In this document: positions 1 through 6,077 of the stretch, one piece after another
Layout: each line of letters starts with the position of its first letter
Numbering within the stretch: the first letter of the stretch is position 1
Origin: an uncultured Clostridia bacterium
GTDB lineage: Bacteria; Bacillota; Clostridia; Oscillospirales; CAG-272
Assembly (NCBI GenBank): GCA_946641795.1
Contig: CAMPBZ010000022.1
Span: forward strand, 1-11,225
Direction of reading: 5' to 3'
Length of the DNA stretch: 11,225 nucleotides
Made by a program: the position numbers and the translations under genes
The notes under the pieces: model-generated
Database searches by the model: none
What the model was told of the DNA's origin: nothing
The model's input: the letters and a program-made list of their open reading frames with translations, nothing else

Positions 1-35
1 GCCGCCCCTTCATTTTCAAGCAAAGGAGAACGAAA

Positions 36-296
36 ATGCGCTACGAATACAAAACGCAAATGACCTGTTCCAGCAAGATCAGCTTTGATATTAACGACGA
101 CGTGATCACAAACATCGTGTTTTTGGGTGGTTGCAACGGCAACCTGAAAGCCATTGCCAAACTGGTGAACGGCTGGACGGTGGAAAAGATCGAGCAATAT
201 CTTTTGGGCAACACCTGCGGCCCGCGCCCCACTTCCTGCGCCGATCAGCTTGCAAAAGCCGTTCGCGCCGCCTATAACGAAACGCACACGGCGTAA
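36..296 (+). CDS. TSCPD-domain protein, TIGR03905-like
   Basis: A complete 86-residue protein that resembles the small TSCPD-domain family TIGR03905, whose function is not established. The diagnostic element is TSCADQLA at residues 66-73, a variant of the name-giving TSCPD motif with Ala-Asp after the Cys. Four cysteines (C11, C33 in GGCNGN, C61 and C68) are spaced as in a possible metal site. A related TSCPD segment occurs at the C-terminus of B12-dependent ribonucleotide reductases, but there is no reductase domain here, so a role in nucleotide metabolism is only a guess. There is no signal peptide or membrane segment. The ATG is preceded by AAAGGAG at 22-28, a strong ribosome binding site. 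The gene converges on dat with only 3 bases between the stop codons and no visible terminator. Its promoter lies outside the window or in the first 35 bases, where I see none. Confidence 0.85.
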   Translation: MRYEYKTQMTCSSKISFDINDDVITNIVFLGGCNGNLKAIAKLVNGWTVEKIEQYLLGNTCGPRPTSCADQLAKAVRAAYNETHTA

Positions 297-299
297 CCG

Positions 300-1142
300 T
301 TATAGGCTTGTTTCATCGTAAAATTGTTTCAAAAGCGCGTCTTGCAGGGCGCGAACGGTTCCGGGCGCCTTTCCGCCAACCGGAACGCCGTTCAGTTCCA
401 GCACCGGCGCGCAGAGGACCGAAGCCGACGTGACCAAAATCTCGTCGGCTTTTTTCAATTCCGAAAGGGAAAAGGCACGCTCCTCCACCGGGATCCCGAC
501 CGCGCGGCAAAGCTCCATCAAGTGCGCCCGGCCGGTTCCGGCGTAGATTTGCTCGTCGGCCGGGTGGGTAGCCATTTTGCCCCCTTGAAAAAGAAAAAGG
601 TTGGAATGCGCGCATTCGGTAACGGTCTCGCCGCGGTGCAAAATACATTCGTCGGCACCCGAACGCGCCGCCGCCTCGCTTGCCAGCACGTTGGGCAAAA
701 GGTTGAGCGATTTGACATTGCAGTGATAAAAGCGCGTGTCGGGGCGGGTAATGCACTTCATCGGCTTGTAGGGATCGCGCAGGGAGGCCGGCTCTATCAT
801 AATCAAAAGATTGGGCTTTGCGTCCTTCGGAAAGGTATGATTTCTCGTACCGGTCCCGCGCGAAAACTGAATATAAATGCGGTTCTCGCCGGTGTGCATT
901 CGCCGCAAAAGGGAGCAGAGCAGCGCGCAAAGCTCTTTTTGCGAAATGCGCGGGCGAATGCCAACGGCTCCGGCACTTTGAAAGAGCTTGCAAAGATGCT
1001 CTTCCATAGCAAAAACGCGGTACTTTCTGCTATAAGTAACGTCATAGACCCCGTCTCCAAAGTAGCAGGCGCGATCCAGCACGGGAATGGCCAGCCGATC
1101 CAGCTCGGCAATTTCTCCGTTATAATACCCCAAAGTTTGCAT
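300..1142 (-). CDS. dat: D-amino-acid transaminase (class IV PLP aminotransferase)
   Basis: A complete 280-residue fold-type IV aminotransferase, the usual length for the family. It should move the amino group between D-amino acids and 2-oxo acids (for example D-Ala + 2-oxoglutarate to pyruvate + D-Glu), supplying D-Glu and D-Ala for peptidoglycan in the cytoplasm. Visible marks are FGDGVY at residues 28-33, the probable PLP lysine K144 in CNVKSLNLL, and E176 in VTECAHSN, which should contact the pyridine nitrogen. RNH at 100-102 matches the Arg/His carboxylate trap of Bacillus D-amino-acid transaminase (R98, H100). This trap favours D-amino-acid transaminase over branched-chain aminotransferase or aminodeoxychorismate lyase, although substrate cannot be proved from sequence. 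The start fits the usual YNGEI opening of the family. The gene lies 63 bases downstream of clpC in the same direction, and its ribosome binding site is buried in a terminator-like hairpin. I see no separate promoter. Confidence 0.88.
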   Translation of the reverse strand: MQTLGYYNGEIAELDRLAIPVLDRACYFGDGVYDVTYSRKYRVFAMEEHLCKLFQSAGAVGIRPRISQKELCALLCSLLRRMHTGENRIYIQFSRGTGTRNHTFPKDAKPNLLIMIEPASLRDPYKPMKCITRPDTRFYHCNVKSLNLLPNVLASEAAARSGADECILHRGETVTECAHSNLFLFQGGKMATHPADEQIYAGTGRAHLMELCRAVGIPVEERAFSLSELKKADEILVTSASVLCAPVLELNGVPVGGKAPGTVRALQDALLKQFYDETSL

Positions 1143-1203
1143 AAAAATCCCCCTTCCGCAATCCTGTTTTGTATTGACAGGATATGAGCGGAAGGGGCTT
1201 TTT
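1143..1203 (-). terminator. Strong hairpin between clpC and dat: terminator or attenuator overlapping the dat RBS
   Basis: On the minus strand, after the clpC stop, CCCCTTCCGC (1197-1188) pairs perfectly with GCGGAAGGGG (1159-1150). Inside it, ATCCTGT (1183-1177) pairs with ACAGGAT (1167-1161) around a 9-base loop. The outer stem is followed by GATTTTT (1149-1143), which touches the dat ATG at 1142. Stem plus T-run makes an intrinsic terminator for the ctsR operon. The opposite strand also carries five T after the stem (1199-1203), so it could act in both directions, though no plus-strand gene runs into it. The 3' arm GGAAGGGGG is the only Shine-Dalgarno-like sequence for dat, 6 bases before the ATG, so folding would also hide the RBS. 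Confidence 0.85.
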
Positions 1204-1205
1204 GT

Positions 1206-3665
1206 TTATTCTTTTGTAAAGATCAGCTTGCCGTCTTCGGCGCGGGCGGCAATCGAGTCGCCGGCGTGAATGCGGCCTTCCAGAATTTCGGTGGAAACCG
1301 CGTCCTCCACCAAGCGAACCACGGCGCGGCGCAGCGGACGGGCGCCGTAGGCAGGGTCAAAGCCCTCTTTTGCAAGCAGTTCGGGAACGCTGGCGTCAAA
1401 CCGAATGTGAATGCCAAGCTCCTCGATCCGTTTTACCACATCTTCCAGCATCAACAGGGCAATGGCTTCAATATCCTCTTTGCCCAGGCTGTTGAAAATG
1501 ATAATATCGTCGATCCGGTTCAAAAATTCGGGCCGGAAGGTGCTTTTCAGCGCGCTCATCATACGGTCGCGGCGGATCTTTTCATCGTTTTCGCTCTCGT
1601 TGCCGGAGGTAAAGCCCAGCGATTTTGCCCCCGCAAGCTCCGAAGCGCCAACGTTGGAGGTCAAAATCAGAATGGTGTTGCGAAAATCCACGTGCCGGCC
1701 TTGCGAGTCGGTCAAAACGCCGTCCTCCAACACCTGCAACAAAATATTGAAAACGTCCGGGTGCGCCTTTTCGATTTCGTCAAACAGCACCACCGAATAG
1801 GGGCGGCGGCGGATCCGCTCGGTCAGCTGTCCGCCTTCCTCGTAGCCAACGTAGCCGGGAGGGGAGCCGATCAGCTTGGAAACGCTGTGCTTTTCCATAT
1901 ATTCGGACATATCCAGCCGGATCATTGCCGAACGGTCGCCGAACATCACCTCGGCAAGCGCTTTTGCAAGCTCGGTCTTGCCAATGCCGGTAGGCCCCAA
2001 AAAAATGAAGGAACCAACCGGGCGGCGCGGGTCTTTCAGTCCCATTCTGCCGCGGCGGATCGCCCGGCTGACGGCGGTAACGGCGGCGTCCTGACCGATC
2101 ACGCGCGCTTTCAACAGCTCGTCCAGATGCAAAAGCTTTTCGCTTTCCTCTTCCAGCAGGCGGTTGACCGGAATGCCGGTCCATTGCGTTACAATATCGG
2201 CAATATCGGCCTCGCTAACCGAAAGGTCTTTGTCGGCTTTGGTGCGCTCCCACTCGCCTTTTTTGGCGTCGTAGTCGGCTTTCAGCTTTTGCTCCTCGTC
2301 GCGCAAATGCGCCGCACGTTCAAAATCCTGCGCCGAAATGGCTTCCTCTTTTTCGTGGGAGAGCGCTTGCAGCTTTTGTTCCAGGTCTTTCAGCTCGGTA
2401 GGGGAGGTGTGTGCCGAGATGCGCAGGCGGGAGGCCGCCTCGTCAATCAGGTCAATGGCTTTATCCGGCAGAAAACGGTCGGGAATGTAGCGAGCGGAAA
2501 GGTTGACCGCCGCCTCGATCGCTCCGTCGGAGATTTTCAGCTTGTGGTGCGCCTCGTATTTGTCGCGCAGACCTTTCAAAATCTGAACGGCCTCTTCGCG
2601 GCTCGGCTCACCGACCATGACCGACTGGAACCGGCGTTCCAGCGCGGCGTCCTTTTCGATGTGTTTGCGGTATTCGGCAATGGTGGTGGCGCCAATGACC
2701 TGCATTTCGCCCCTTGCCAGCGCGGGTTTAATGATGTTTGCCGCGTCCACGGCGCCCTCGGCGGCGCCTGCGCCGATCAGGGTATGGATCTCATCAATAA
2801 AGAGGATCAGATCGGGATTTTTGCGCACTTCTTCCATCACGCTCTTGAAGCGCTCTTCAAATTCGCCGCGGTATTTTGCCCCGGCGATCATCGCGGCAAT
2901 ATCCAGCGTGATAATGCTTTTGGAGCGCAGATTTTCGGGCACGTTTCCGGCAACGATCCGCTCGGCAAGGCCTTCCACAACGGCGGTTTTGCCAACGCCC
3001 GGCTCGCCGATCAGGCAGGGGTTGTTCTTGGTGCGGCGGGAAAGGATTTGGATCACCCGTTCGGTTTCGCTTTCCCGGCCGATCACGGGGTCAATTTTTC
3101 CTTCCTTTGCCAGCGCGGTCAAATCCCGGCCAAAGCTTTTCAGGGTCGGCGCCGCTTCGGAAGCGGCAGAGGAACGGTTATCCCCGCTTCCAAAGCGGGA
3201 AGTGCGATCGTTTTCCTCGCGGCCGGCACCGGCAGAGCCGAGAAAGGCAAGCAGATCCTGGCGCAAATCGTTCAGCGAAACGCCCTGGCTTTCCAAAAGG
3301 CGCACGGCAACGCAATCCTCCTCATTCAGCAGGGCGAGCAGCAAATGCTCGGTGCCAATGTAATCCTGCCCGTTCTCCTGCGAGGCGTAAAGGGAAGTTT
3401 CAATAATCTTTTTGGTGCGCGGCGTCATATCGGAGGCCGAAAGCGGCGTAGGCGAGCCAACGCCTGCCATTTCCTCGATCGCGCGCTTGATTTTTTCGGC
3501 GCTGGCGCCGCGCTCGGTCAGGTAATGCGCGGCAACGCCCGAATCCTCGGCCAAAAGCCCAAGCAGCAGGTGCTCGGAGCCGATATAGGTGTGCCCCATT
3601 GCCGAGGCGGCACGGAGCGCATAATTCAAAACGTTTTGTGCTTTTTGGGTAAAGCGGTTGGTCAT
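1206..3665 (-). CDS. clpC: ATP-dependent Clp protease ATP-binding subunit ClpC
   Basis: A complete 819-residue Hsp100/AAA+ unfoldase that should form hexamers and thread proteins, notably arginine-phosphorylated ones, into ClpP in the cytoplasm. Domains in order are a double Clp N-repeat (about 1-143), a linker, and AAA+ module 1 with Walker A GEPGVGKT (220-227), Walker B ending D291-E292 and an arginine pair R344-R345. Then come the middle domain with a UVR-type motif (about 443-461) that marks ClpC rather than ClpB, and AAA+ module 2 with Walker A GPTGIGKT (557-564), Walker B D629-E630, sensor TSNVG (669-673) and sensor-2 GARPLRR (774-780). The LGF tripeptide at 683-685 sits where the ClpP-docking loop is expected, so this is a protease partner and not a free disaggregase. 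The ATG is 23 bases after mcsB, with AAAGGTG upstream. It is the last canonical gene of the ctsR operon. In many Bacillota radA follows; here dat does. Confidence 0.98.
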   Translation of the reverse strand: MTNRFTQKAQNVLNYALRAASAMGHTYIGSEHLLLGLLAEDSGVAAHYLTERGASAEKIKRAIEEMAGVGSPTPLSASDMTPRTKKIIETSLYASQENGQDYIGTEHLLLALLNEEDCVAVRLLESQGVSLNDLRQDLLAFLGSAGAGREENDRTSRFGSGDNRSSAASEAAPTLKSFGRDLTALAKEGKIDPVIGRESETERVIQILSRRTKNNPCLIGEPGVGKTAVVEGLAERIVAGNVPENLRSKSIITLDIAAMIAGAKYRGEFEERFKSVMEEVRKNPDLILFIDEIHTLIGAGAAEGAVDAANIIKPALARGEMQVIGATTIAEYRKHIEKDAALERRFQSVMVGEPSREEAVQILKGLRDKYEAHHKLKISDGAIEAAVNLSARYIPDRFLPDKAIDLIDEAASRLRISAHTSPTELKDLEQKLQALSHEKEEAISAQDFERAAHLRDEEQKLKADYDAKKGEWERTKADKDLSVSEADIADIVTQWTGIPVNRLLEEESEKLLHLDELLKARVIGQDAAVTAVSRAIRRGRMGLKDPRRPVGSFIFLGPTGIGKTELAKALAEVMFGDRSAMIRLDMSEYMEKHSVSKLIGSPPGYVGYEEGGQLTERIRRRPYSVVLFDEIEKAHPDVFNILLQVLEDGVLTDSQGRHVDFRNTILILTSNVGASELAGAKSLGFTSGNESENDEKIRRDRMMSALKSTFRPEFLNRIDDIIIFNSLGKEDIEAIALLMLEDVVKRIEELGIHIRFDASVPELLAKEGFDPAYGARPLRRAVVRLVEDAVSTEILEGRIHAGDSIAARAEDGKLIFTKE

Positions 3666-3688
3666 AAGACATCACACCTTTCTGTGGT

Positions 3689-4711
3689 TTAACTTTGCTC
3701 GGAAGGGTTCAGAATATTCTGGATCTTTTGACAGCGGCAGCGATCTCTTGCCGCCTCGGTTTTCGGGGCGTTCTCGCAGGCCAGCGTCAGCGTTGCCGGC
3801 ATTGCCTCTACCAAAAGGGTACCGAGCTGTTCGTAAGTAATGTCGGTCACAATGCCGAGCGCAATGCCGAAGCGAACGTCGGCAAAGAGTTTTAAGAATT
3901 CGGAAGAGGACATCCGGTAAGCGTAGCGCAGGATCCCCTCGGAACGGCGAATGCGGTCGGTGAGCTGTTCCAGCGCCTCGCCGGTAATTTCCGAGCGCAG
4001 TTTCCGCTCGCTGTCGCTGACCTGCGAAATGGCGTCGTTCAGCTTTTTCAAAATATCTTCTTCGGAAAGTCCCAGCGTGATCTGGTTGGAAATTTGATAC
4101 ATACAACCAGCGGCGCCGCTTCCTTCGCCGAACAGGCCGCGCACGGTCAGCCCGATTTTGGAGAGCTGGGCGGCAAGCGAATCCATATATCCGCCGGCTG
4201 TCAGCGCGGGCAGAAACATCATCACCGAGGCGCGCATACCGGTACCCAGATTGGTGGGGCAGTGGGTCAGGTAGCCGAGCTGTTCGCTGTATGCAAAGTC
4301 AAAATCCTCGTCCAGGCGCTTTTCCACGCGGCGGGCGTTCTCGTACGCCTCTTTGAGCGAAAGGCCGGGAAGAATGCTTTGAATGCGCAAATGATCCTCC
4401 TCGCCCACCATTACGGCAATGCCGCCGTTCTCCTGCAAGAGCAGGGCGCGCGGCGCGGTTTTGGTGGCAAATTCGGGGCTTACATAGTGGCGCTCCACGT
4501 AGGAAGTTGCCATAATCGGCGAAATATCGGCAAAAACGATCTTGCGAAATCCGGCGGCTTCCAGCGGCGCGCTTACTTTTTCAATAATCTCGTTTGCGGC
4601 GGAAGGATCCAGCTTTCCGTCAAAGGGATAGCCTACAAGGTTGCGCGCCAGGCGAACGCGAGAGCTGATGACGGTATCCGATGCTTTTCCGGTTGCGTTA
4701 TACCAAGCCAT
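3689..4711 (-). CDS. mcsB: Protein-arginine kinase McsB
   Basis: A phosphagen-kinase-fold protein that phosphorylates arginine residues in proteins. Known roles in Bacillota are inactivation of CtsR and tagging of damaged proteins for ClpC-ClpP. From the ATG at 4711 it is 340 residues, close to the usual 350. Numbering from that ATG, the nucleotide-binding motif SSRVRLARN is at 16-24, EEDHLRIQ at 104-111, THCPTNLGTG (with the conserved kinase Cys at 151) at 149-158, and GEGSGAAG at 195-202. RDRCRC at 322-327 resembles the C-terminal RDxxRA phosphoarginine-binding motif with Cys in place of Ala. All catalytic blocks are present, so it should be active. The start is ambiguous: an in-frame TTG at 4717 would add two residues (see the RBS entry). 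I prefer the ATG, which gives the MAWY-type opening seen in clostridial homologues. It begins 2 bases after the mcsA stop, implying coupled translation. Confidence 0.96.
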   Translation of the reverse strand: MAWYNATGKASDTVISSRVRLARNLVGYPFDGKLDPSAANEIIEKVSAPLEAAGFRKIVFADISPIMATSYVERHYVSPEFATKTAPRALLLQENGGIAVMVGEEDHLRIQSILPGLSLKEAYENARRVEKRLDEDFDFAYSEQLGYLTHCPTNLGTGMRASVMMFLPALTAGGYMDSLAAQLSKIGLTVRGLFGEGSGAAGCMYQISNQITLGLSEEDILKKLNDAISQVSDSERKLRSEITGEALEQLTDRIRRSEGILRYAYRMSSSEFLKLFADVRFGIALGIVTDITYEQLGTLLVEAMPATLTLACENAPKTEAARDRCRCQKIQNILNPSEQS

Positions 4712-4713
4712 AA

Positions 4714-5256
4714 TCAAATCGTCTCCTTTCCGTTTTCGCTTTCCAGCTTGTGCATTTCGTCGCGCAAAGTAGCGGCTTTTTCGTATTCTTCGTTTTCAAT
4801 GGCCGTTTGCAGTTCGGCTTTCAGGGCGGCAAGCTTTTCGGCTCGCTCTTTCTTCTCGCGGTGGCGCGCCGGTACGTTTCCGGTGTGCGCGGTGGTGCCG
4901 TGGACCGATTGGATCAGGCCCGAAAGCTCGTCCGCAAAGGCGGTATAGCAGGCGGGACAGCCCACTTTTCCGGTTTTGGTGATCTCCCGGAAGGTGGTTC
5001 CGCATTCGGGGCAGGCCTTGTCGCTCCCGGCGGAAATCCGCGCGGGAATACCGAAGAAACTGCCGAACAAATCGTTATGAAGGCTGGAAAACGGGTCGGC
5101 AAAACTGCCGATCATCGAGGTAATATCCTGCAACTCGCCTTTCTCGCGCAATTCGGCGGCGCACTCTCCGCAAAGGGAATAGGAGCGCGTTTTTCCGTTG
5201 ATATTTTCGTTGTAAAAAACGGTTGCCGTTCTTTTCTTACATTTTTCGCAAAGCAT
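4714..5256 (-). CDS. mcsA: McsA, zinc-finger and UVR-domain activator of McsB
   Basis: A complete 180-residue McsA, the adaptor that binds and activates the McsB kinase and senses thiol stress and metals. It has four CxxC pairs, C3/C6, C29/C32, C82/C85 and C100/C103, giving two probable zinc sites. A Phe/Gly-rich linker (about 44-72) lies between the first and second halves, a charged helix spans about 131-150, and a C-terminal UVR domain (about 146-172, with the EEYEKAATLRDEM core) resembles the one in the ClpC middle domain. The ATG at 5256 has an AGGA Shine-Dalgarno (5266-5269). Its TGA stop (4716-4714) lies 2 bases before the mcsB ATG. No cysteine of the four pairs is missing, so redox or metal sensing should be intact. 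Confidence 0.95.
   Translation of the reverse strand: MLCEKCKKRTATVFYNENINGKTRSYSLCGECAAELREKGELQDITSMIGSFADPFSSLHNDLFGSFFGIPARISAGSDKACPECGTTFREITKTGKVGCPACYTAFADELSGLIQSVHGTTAHTGNVPARHREKKERAEKLAALKAELQTAIENEEYEKAATLRDEMHKLESENGKETI
4723..4727 (-). promoter_or_regulatory. Ribosome binding site of mcsB inside the mcsA 3' end
   Basis: AGGAG on the minus strand lies within the last codons of mcsA. It is 5 bases from an in-frame TTG (4717) and 11 bases from the ATG (4711), so spacing alone mildly favours the TTG while codon and protein family favour the ATG. Either way mcsA and mcsB are translationally linked. Confidence 0.6.
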
Positions 5257-5361
5257 AGTTCATCATCCTTTCTTAATTGGTTTACCGTTAGTATAATGCT
5301 CGTCCCGCGCAAAACCTGTCGCATTTTCGGTGCGGCTTGATTTTTCGGCGGAATTCGTTTT

Positions 5362-5814
5362 CTAAACGTACATAAAAGAGAGCAGAATTTGTTTGAAAAT
5401 GGAGGCGCGCACCGCATTTCGCCGTTCGGGCGCAATTTCCGAAAGGGCGGCGCCGGAGGTTGCCGCCGCGGCCATCCGCATTTCGCGGGCGCTGATCAGC
5501 TCGTGATCGGCCAAATTCCGCAAATAGGCAAAGGTTTCGCCCTCGCTGATTTCGTTTCCCACAGCGCAGAAAAAGTGCATCAAATATTCGTTGCGGCCAA
5601 TCTGCTTGCGCACGATCCGAATGCACCCGCCGCCGCCGCGCCGCGATTCAATTACATATCCGCGTTCGGGCGTAAAGCGGGAAGAGATCACATAGCTGAT
5701 CTGGCTGGGAACGCATCCAAGCCGGTTGGCAAGCTCGTTGCGCTGTAATTCCAGCGTTCCGTTTGCCTCGTTCAACATTTCTTCAATCATTTTTGCAATC
5801 GCGTCGGTCAACAT
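5362..5814 (-). CDS. ctsR: Transcriptional repressor CtsR
   Basis: A complete 150-residue CtsR, the dimeric heat-shock repressor of clp genes in Bacillota. The winged helix-turn-helix spans about residues 20-66, with VPSQISYVISSRF (35-47) as recognition region and the glycine-rich wing ESRRGGGG (56-63) that enters the minor groove. R58 and R59 precede the glycines, and one of them should correspond to the wing arginine targeted by McsB in the Geobacillus protein. The C-terminal half (about 80-150) is the dimerisation and McsB-interaction domain. Cys occupies position 64, where family members usually have Tyr (GGGGYIRI). The ATG at 5814 follows AAAGGAG at about 5821-5828, an excellent ribosome binding site. 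It heads the operon, and its own promoter carries two CtsR boxes, so autorepression is expected. The 105 bases between it and mcsA hold no gene. Confidence 0.97.
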   Translation of the reverse strand: MLTDAIAKMIEEMLNEANGTLELQRNELANRLGCVPSQISYVISSRFTPERGYVIESRRGGGGCIRIVRKQIGRNEYLMHFFCAVGNEISEGETFAYLRNLADHELISAREMRMAAAATSGAALSEIAPERRNAVRASIFKQILLSFMYV

Positions 5815-5855
5815 ATCCGTTTCTCCTTTTTGTCCTTTTCCGATCTTTCAACCGT

Positions 5856-5884
5856 AGTTTACCACAAAGGTCAAAGAAAGTCAA
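5856..5884 (-). promoter_or_regulatory. Sigma-A-type promoter of the ctsR operon
   Basis: On the minus strand TTGACT (5884-5879) and TAAACT (5861-5856) are separated by exactly 17 bases, close to the TTGACA/TATAAT consensus. Transcription should start near 5848, leaving a leader of about 35 bases before the ctsR ATG. The -35 and half the spacer lie inside a CtsR box, so repressor binding would block RNA polymerase directly. Confidence 0.8.
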
Positions 5885-5901
5885 AGTCAAAGAAAGTCAA
5901 A
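5869..5901 (-). promoter_or_regulatory. Double CtsR operator (two heptad direct repeats sharing one base)
   Basis: Read on the plus strand, site 1 is GGTCAAA-GAA-AGTCAAA (5869-5885) and site 2 is AGTCAAA-GAA-AGTCAAA (5885-5901). Both match the established CtsR box, a direct repeat of RGTCAAA-type heptads spaced by three bases. The two boxes are 16 bases apart and share A5885. Site 1 covers the ctsR promoter -35; site 2 lies just upstream of it. No CIRCE element is present, so HrcA control is not indicated. Confidence 0.93.
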
Positions 5902-5940
5902 GAACGAGAAAAGGGACGGAAAAATCGGCAAAAAGGGAAG

Positions 5941-5976
5941 AAAATCTCGTTTTTTCTTACAAAATCTCGCTTTTTT
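5941..5976. repeat. Short direct repeat in the divergent intergenic region
   Basis: AAAATCTCG followed by TTTTTTC occurs twice, at 5941-5956 and 5961-5976, one helical-turn pair (20 bases) apart. The second copy has one extra C. It lies in the AT-rich stretch between the CtsR operators and the dxs promoter. It could be a regulator site or simple low-complexity sequence. I recognise no known operator. Confidence 0.35.
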
Positions 5977-6014
5977 CAATTTTGAAAAACCGCAAGAAAC
6001 CGGAAAAGAACCGA

Positions 6015-6043
6015 TTGACAAATCCCATATTTTATGATACAAT
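6015..6043 (+). promoter_or_regulatory. Sigma-A-type promoter of dxs
   Basis: TTGACA (6015-6020), a 17-base spacer and TACAAT (6038-6043) give a near-perfect housekeeping promoter. A TATAAT follows at 6043-6048 but at a poor 22-base spacing. Transcription should start around 6050, leaving a leader of under 30 bases before the dxs ATG. It is divergent from the ctsR promoter and about 110 bases away from the CtsR boxes, so I do not expect CtsR to control it. Confidence 0.85.
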
Positions 6044-6077
6044 ATAATGAGATTTATCAAGAAGGAAGGAGAATGAT

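Noticed and set aside
324..1187. A 287-codon plus-strand frame antisense to dat
   Set aside because: No recognisable motif; the minus-strand frame has the complete PLP-lysine and carboxylate-trap signature of a D-amino-acid transaminase.
1266..3692. An 808-codon open frame on the plus strand antisense to clpC
   Set aside because: It mirrors the codon bias of clpC, has no recognisable domain and no supporting RBS, and ClpC on the other strand is unmistakable.
5290..5318. TATACT-like -10 on the minus strand in the ctsR-mcsA gap, a possible internal promoter for mcsA
   Set aside because: No -35-like hexamer is found at 15-18 bases upstream; the operon is explained by the ctsR promoter.
5903..5955. 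AACGAGA/TCTCGTT inverted repeat followed by six T, possible terminator
   Set aside because: The arms are 7 bp with a 35-base loop, and no plus-strand gene ends here, so it is unlikely to fold or function as a terminator.
5815..6077. Search for CIRCE, riboswitch or T-box in the divergent intergenic region
   Set aside because: No CIRCE inverted repeat, and the leaders on both sides are under 40 bases, too short for a riboswitch.
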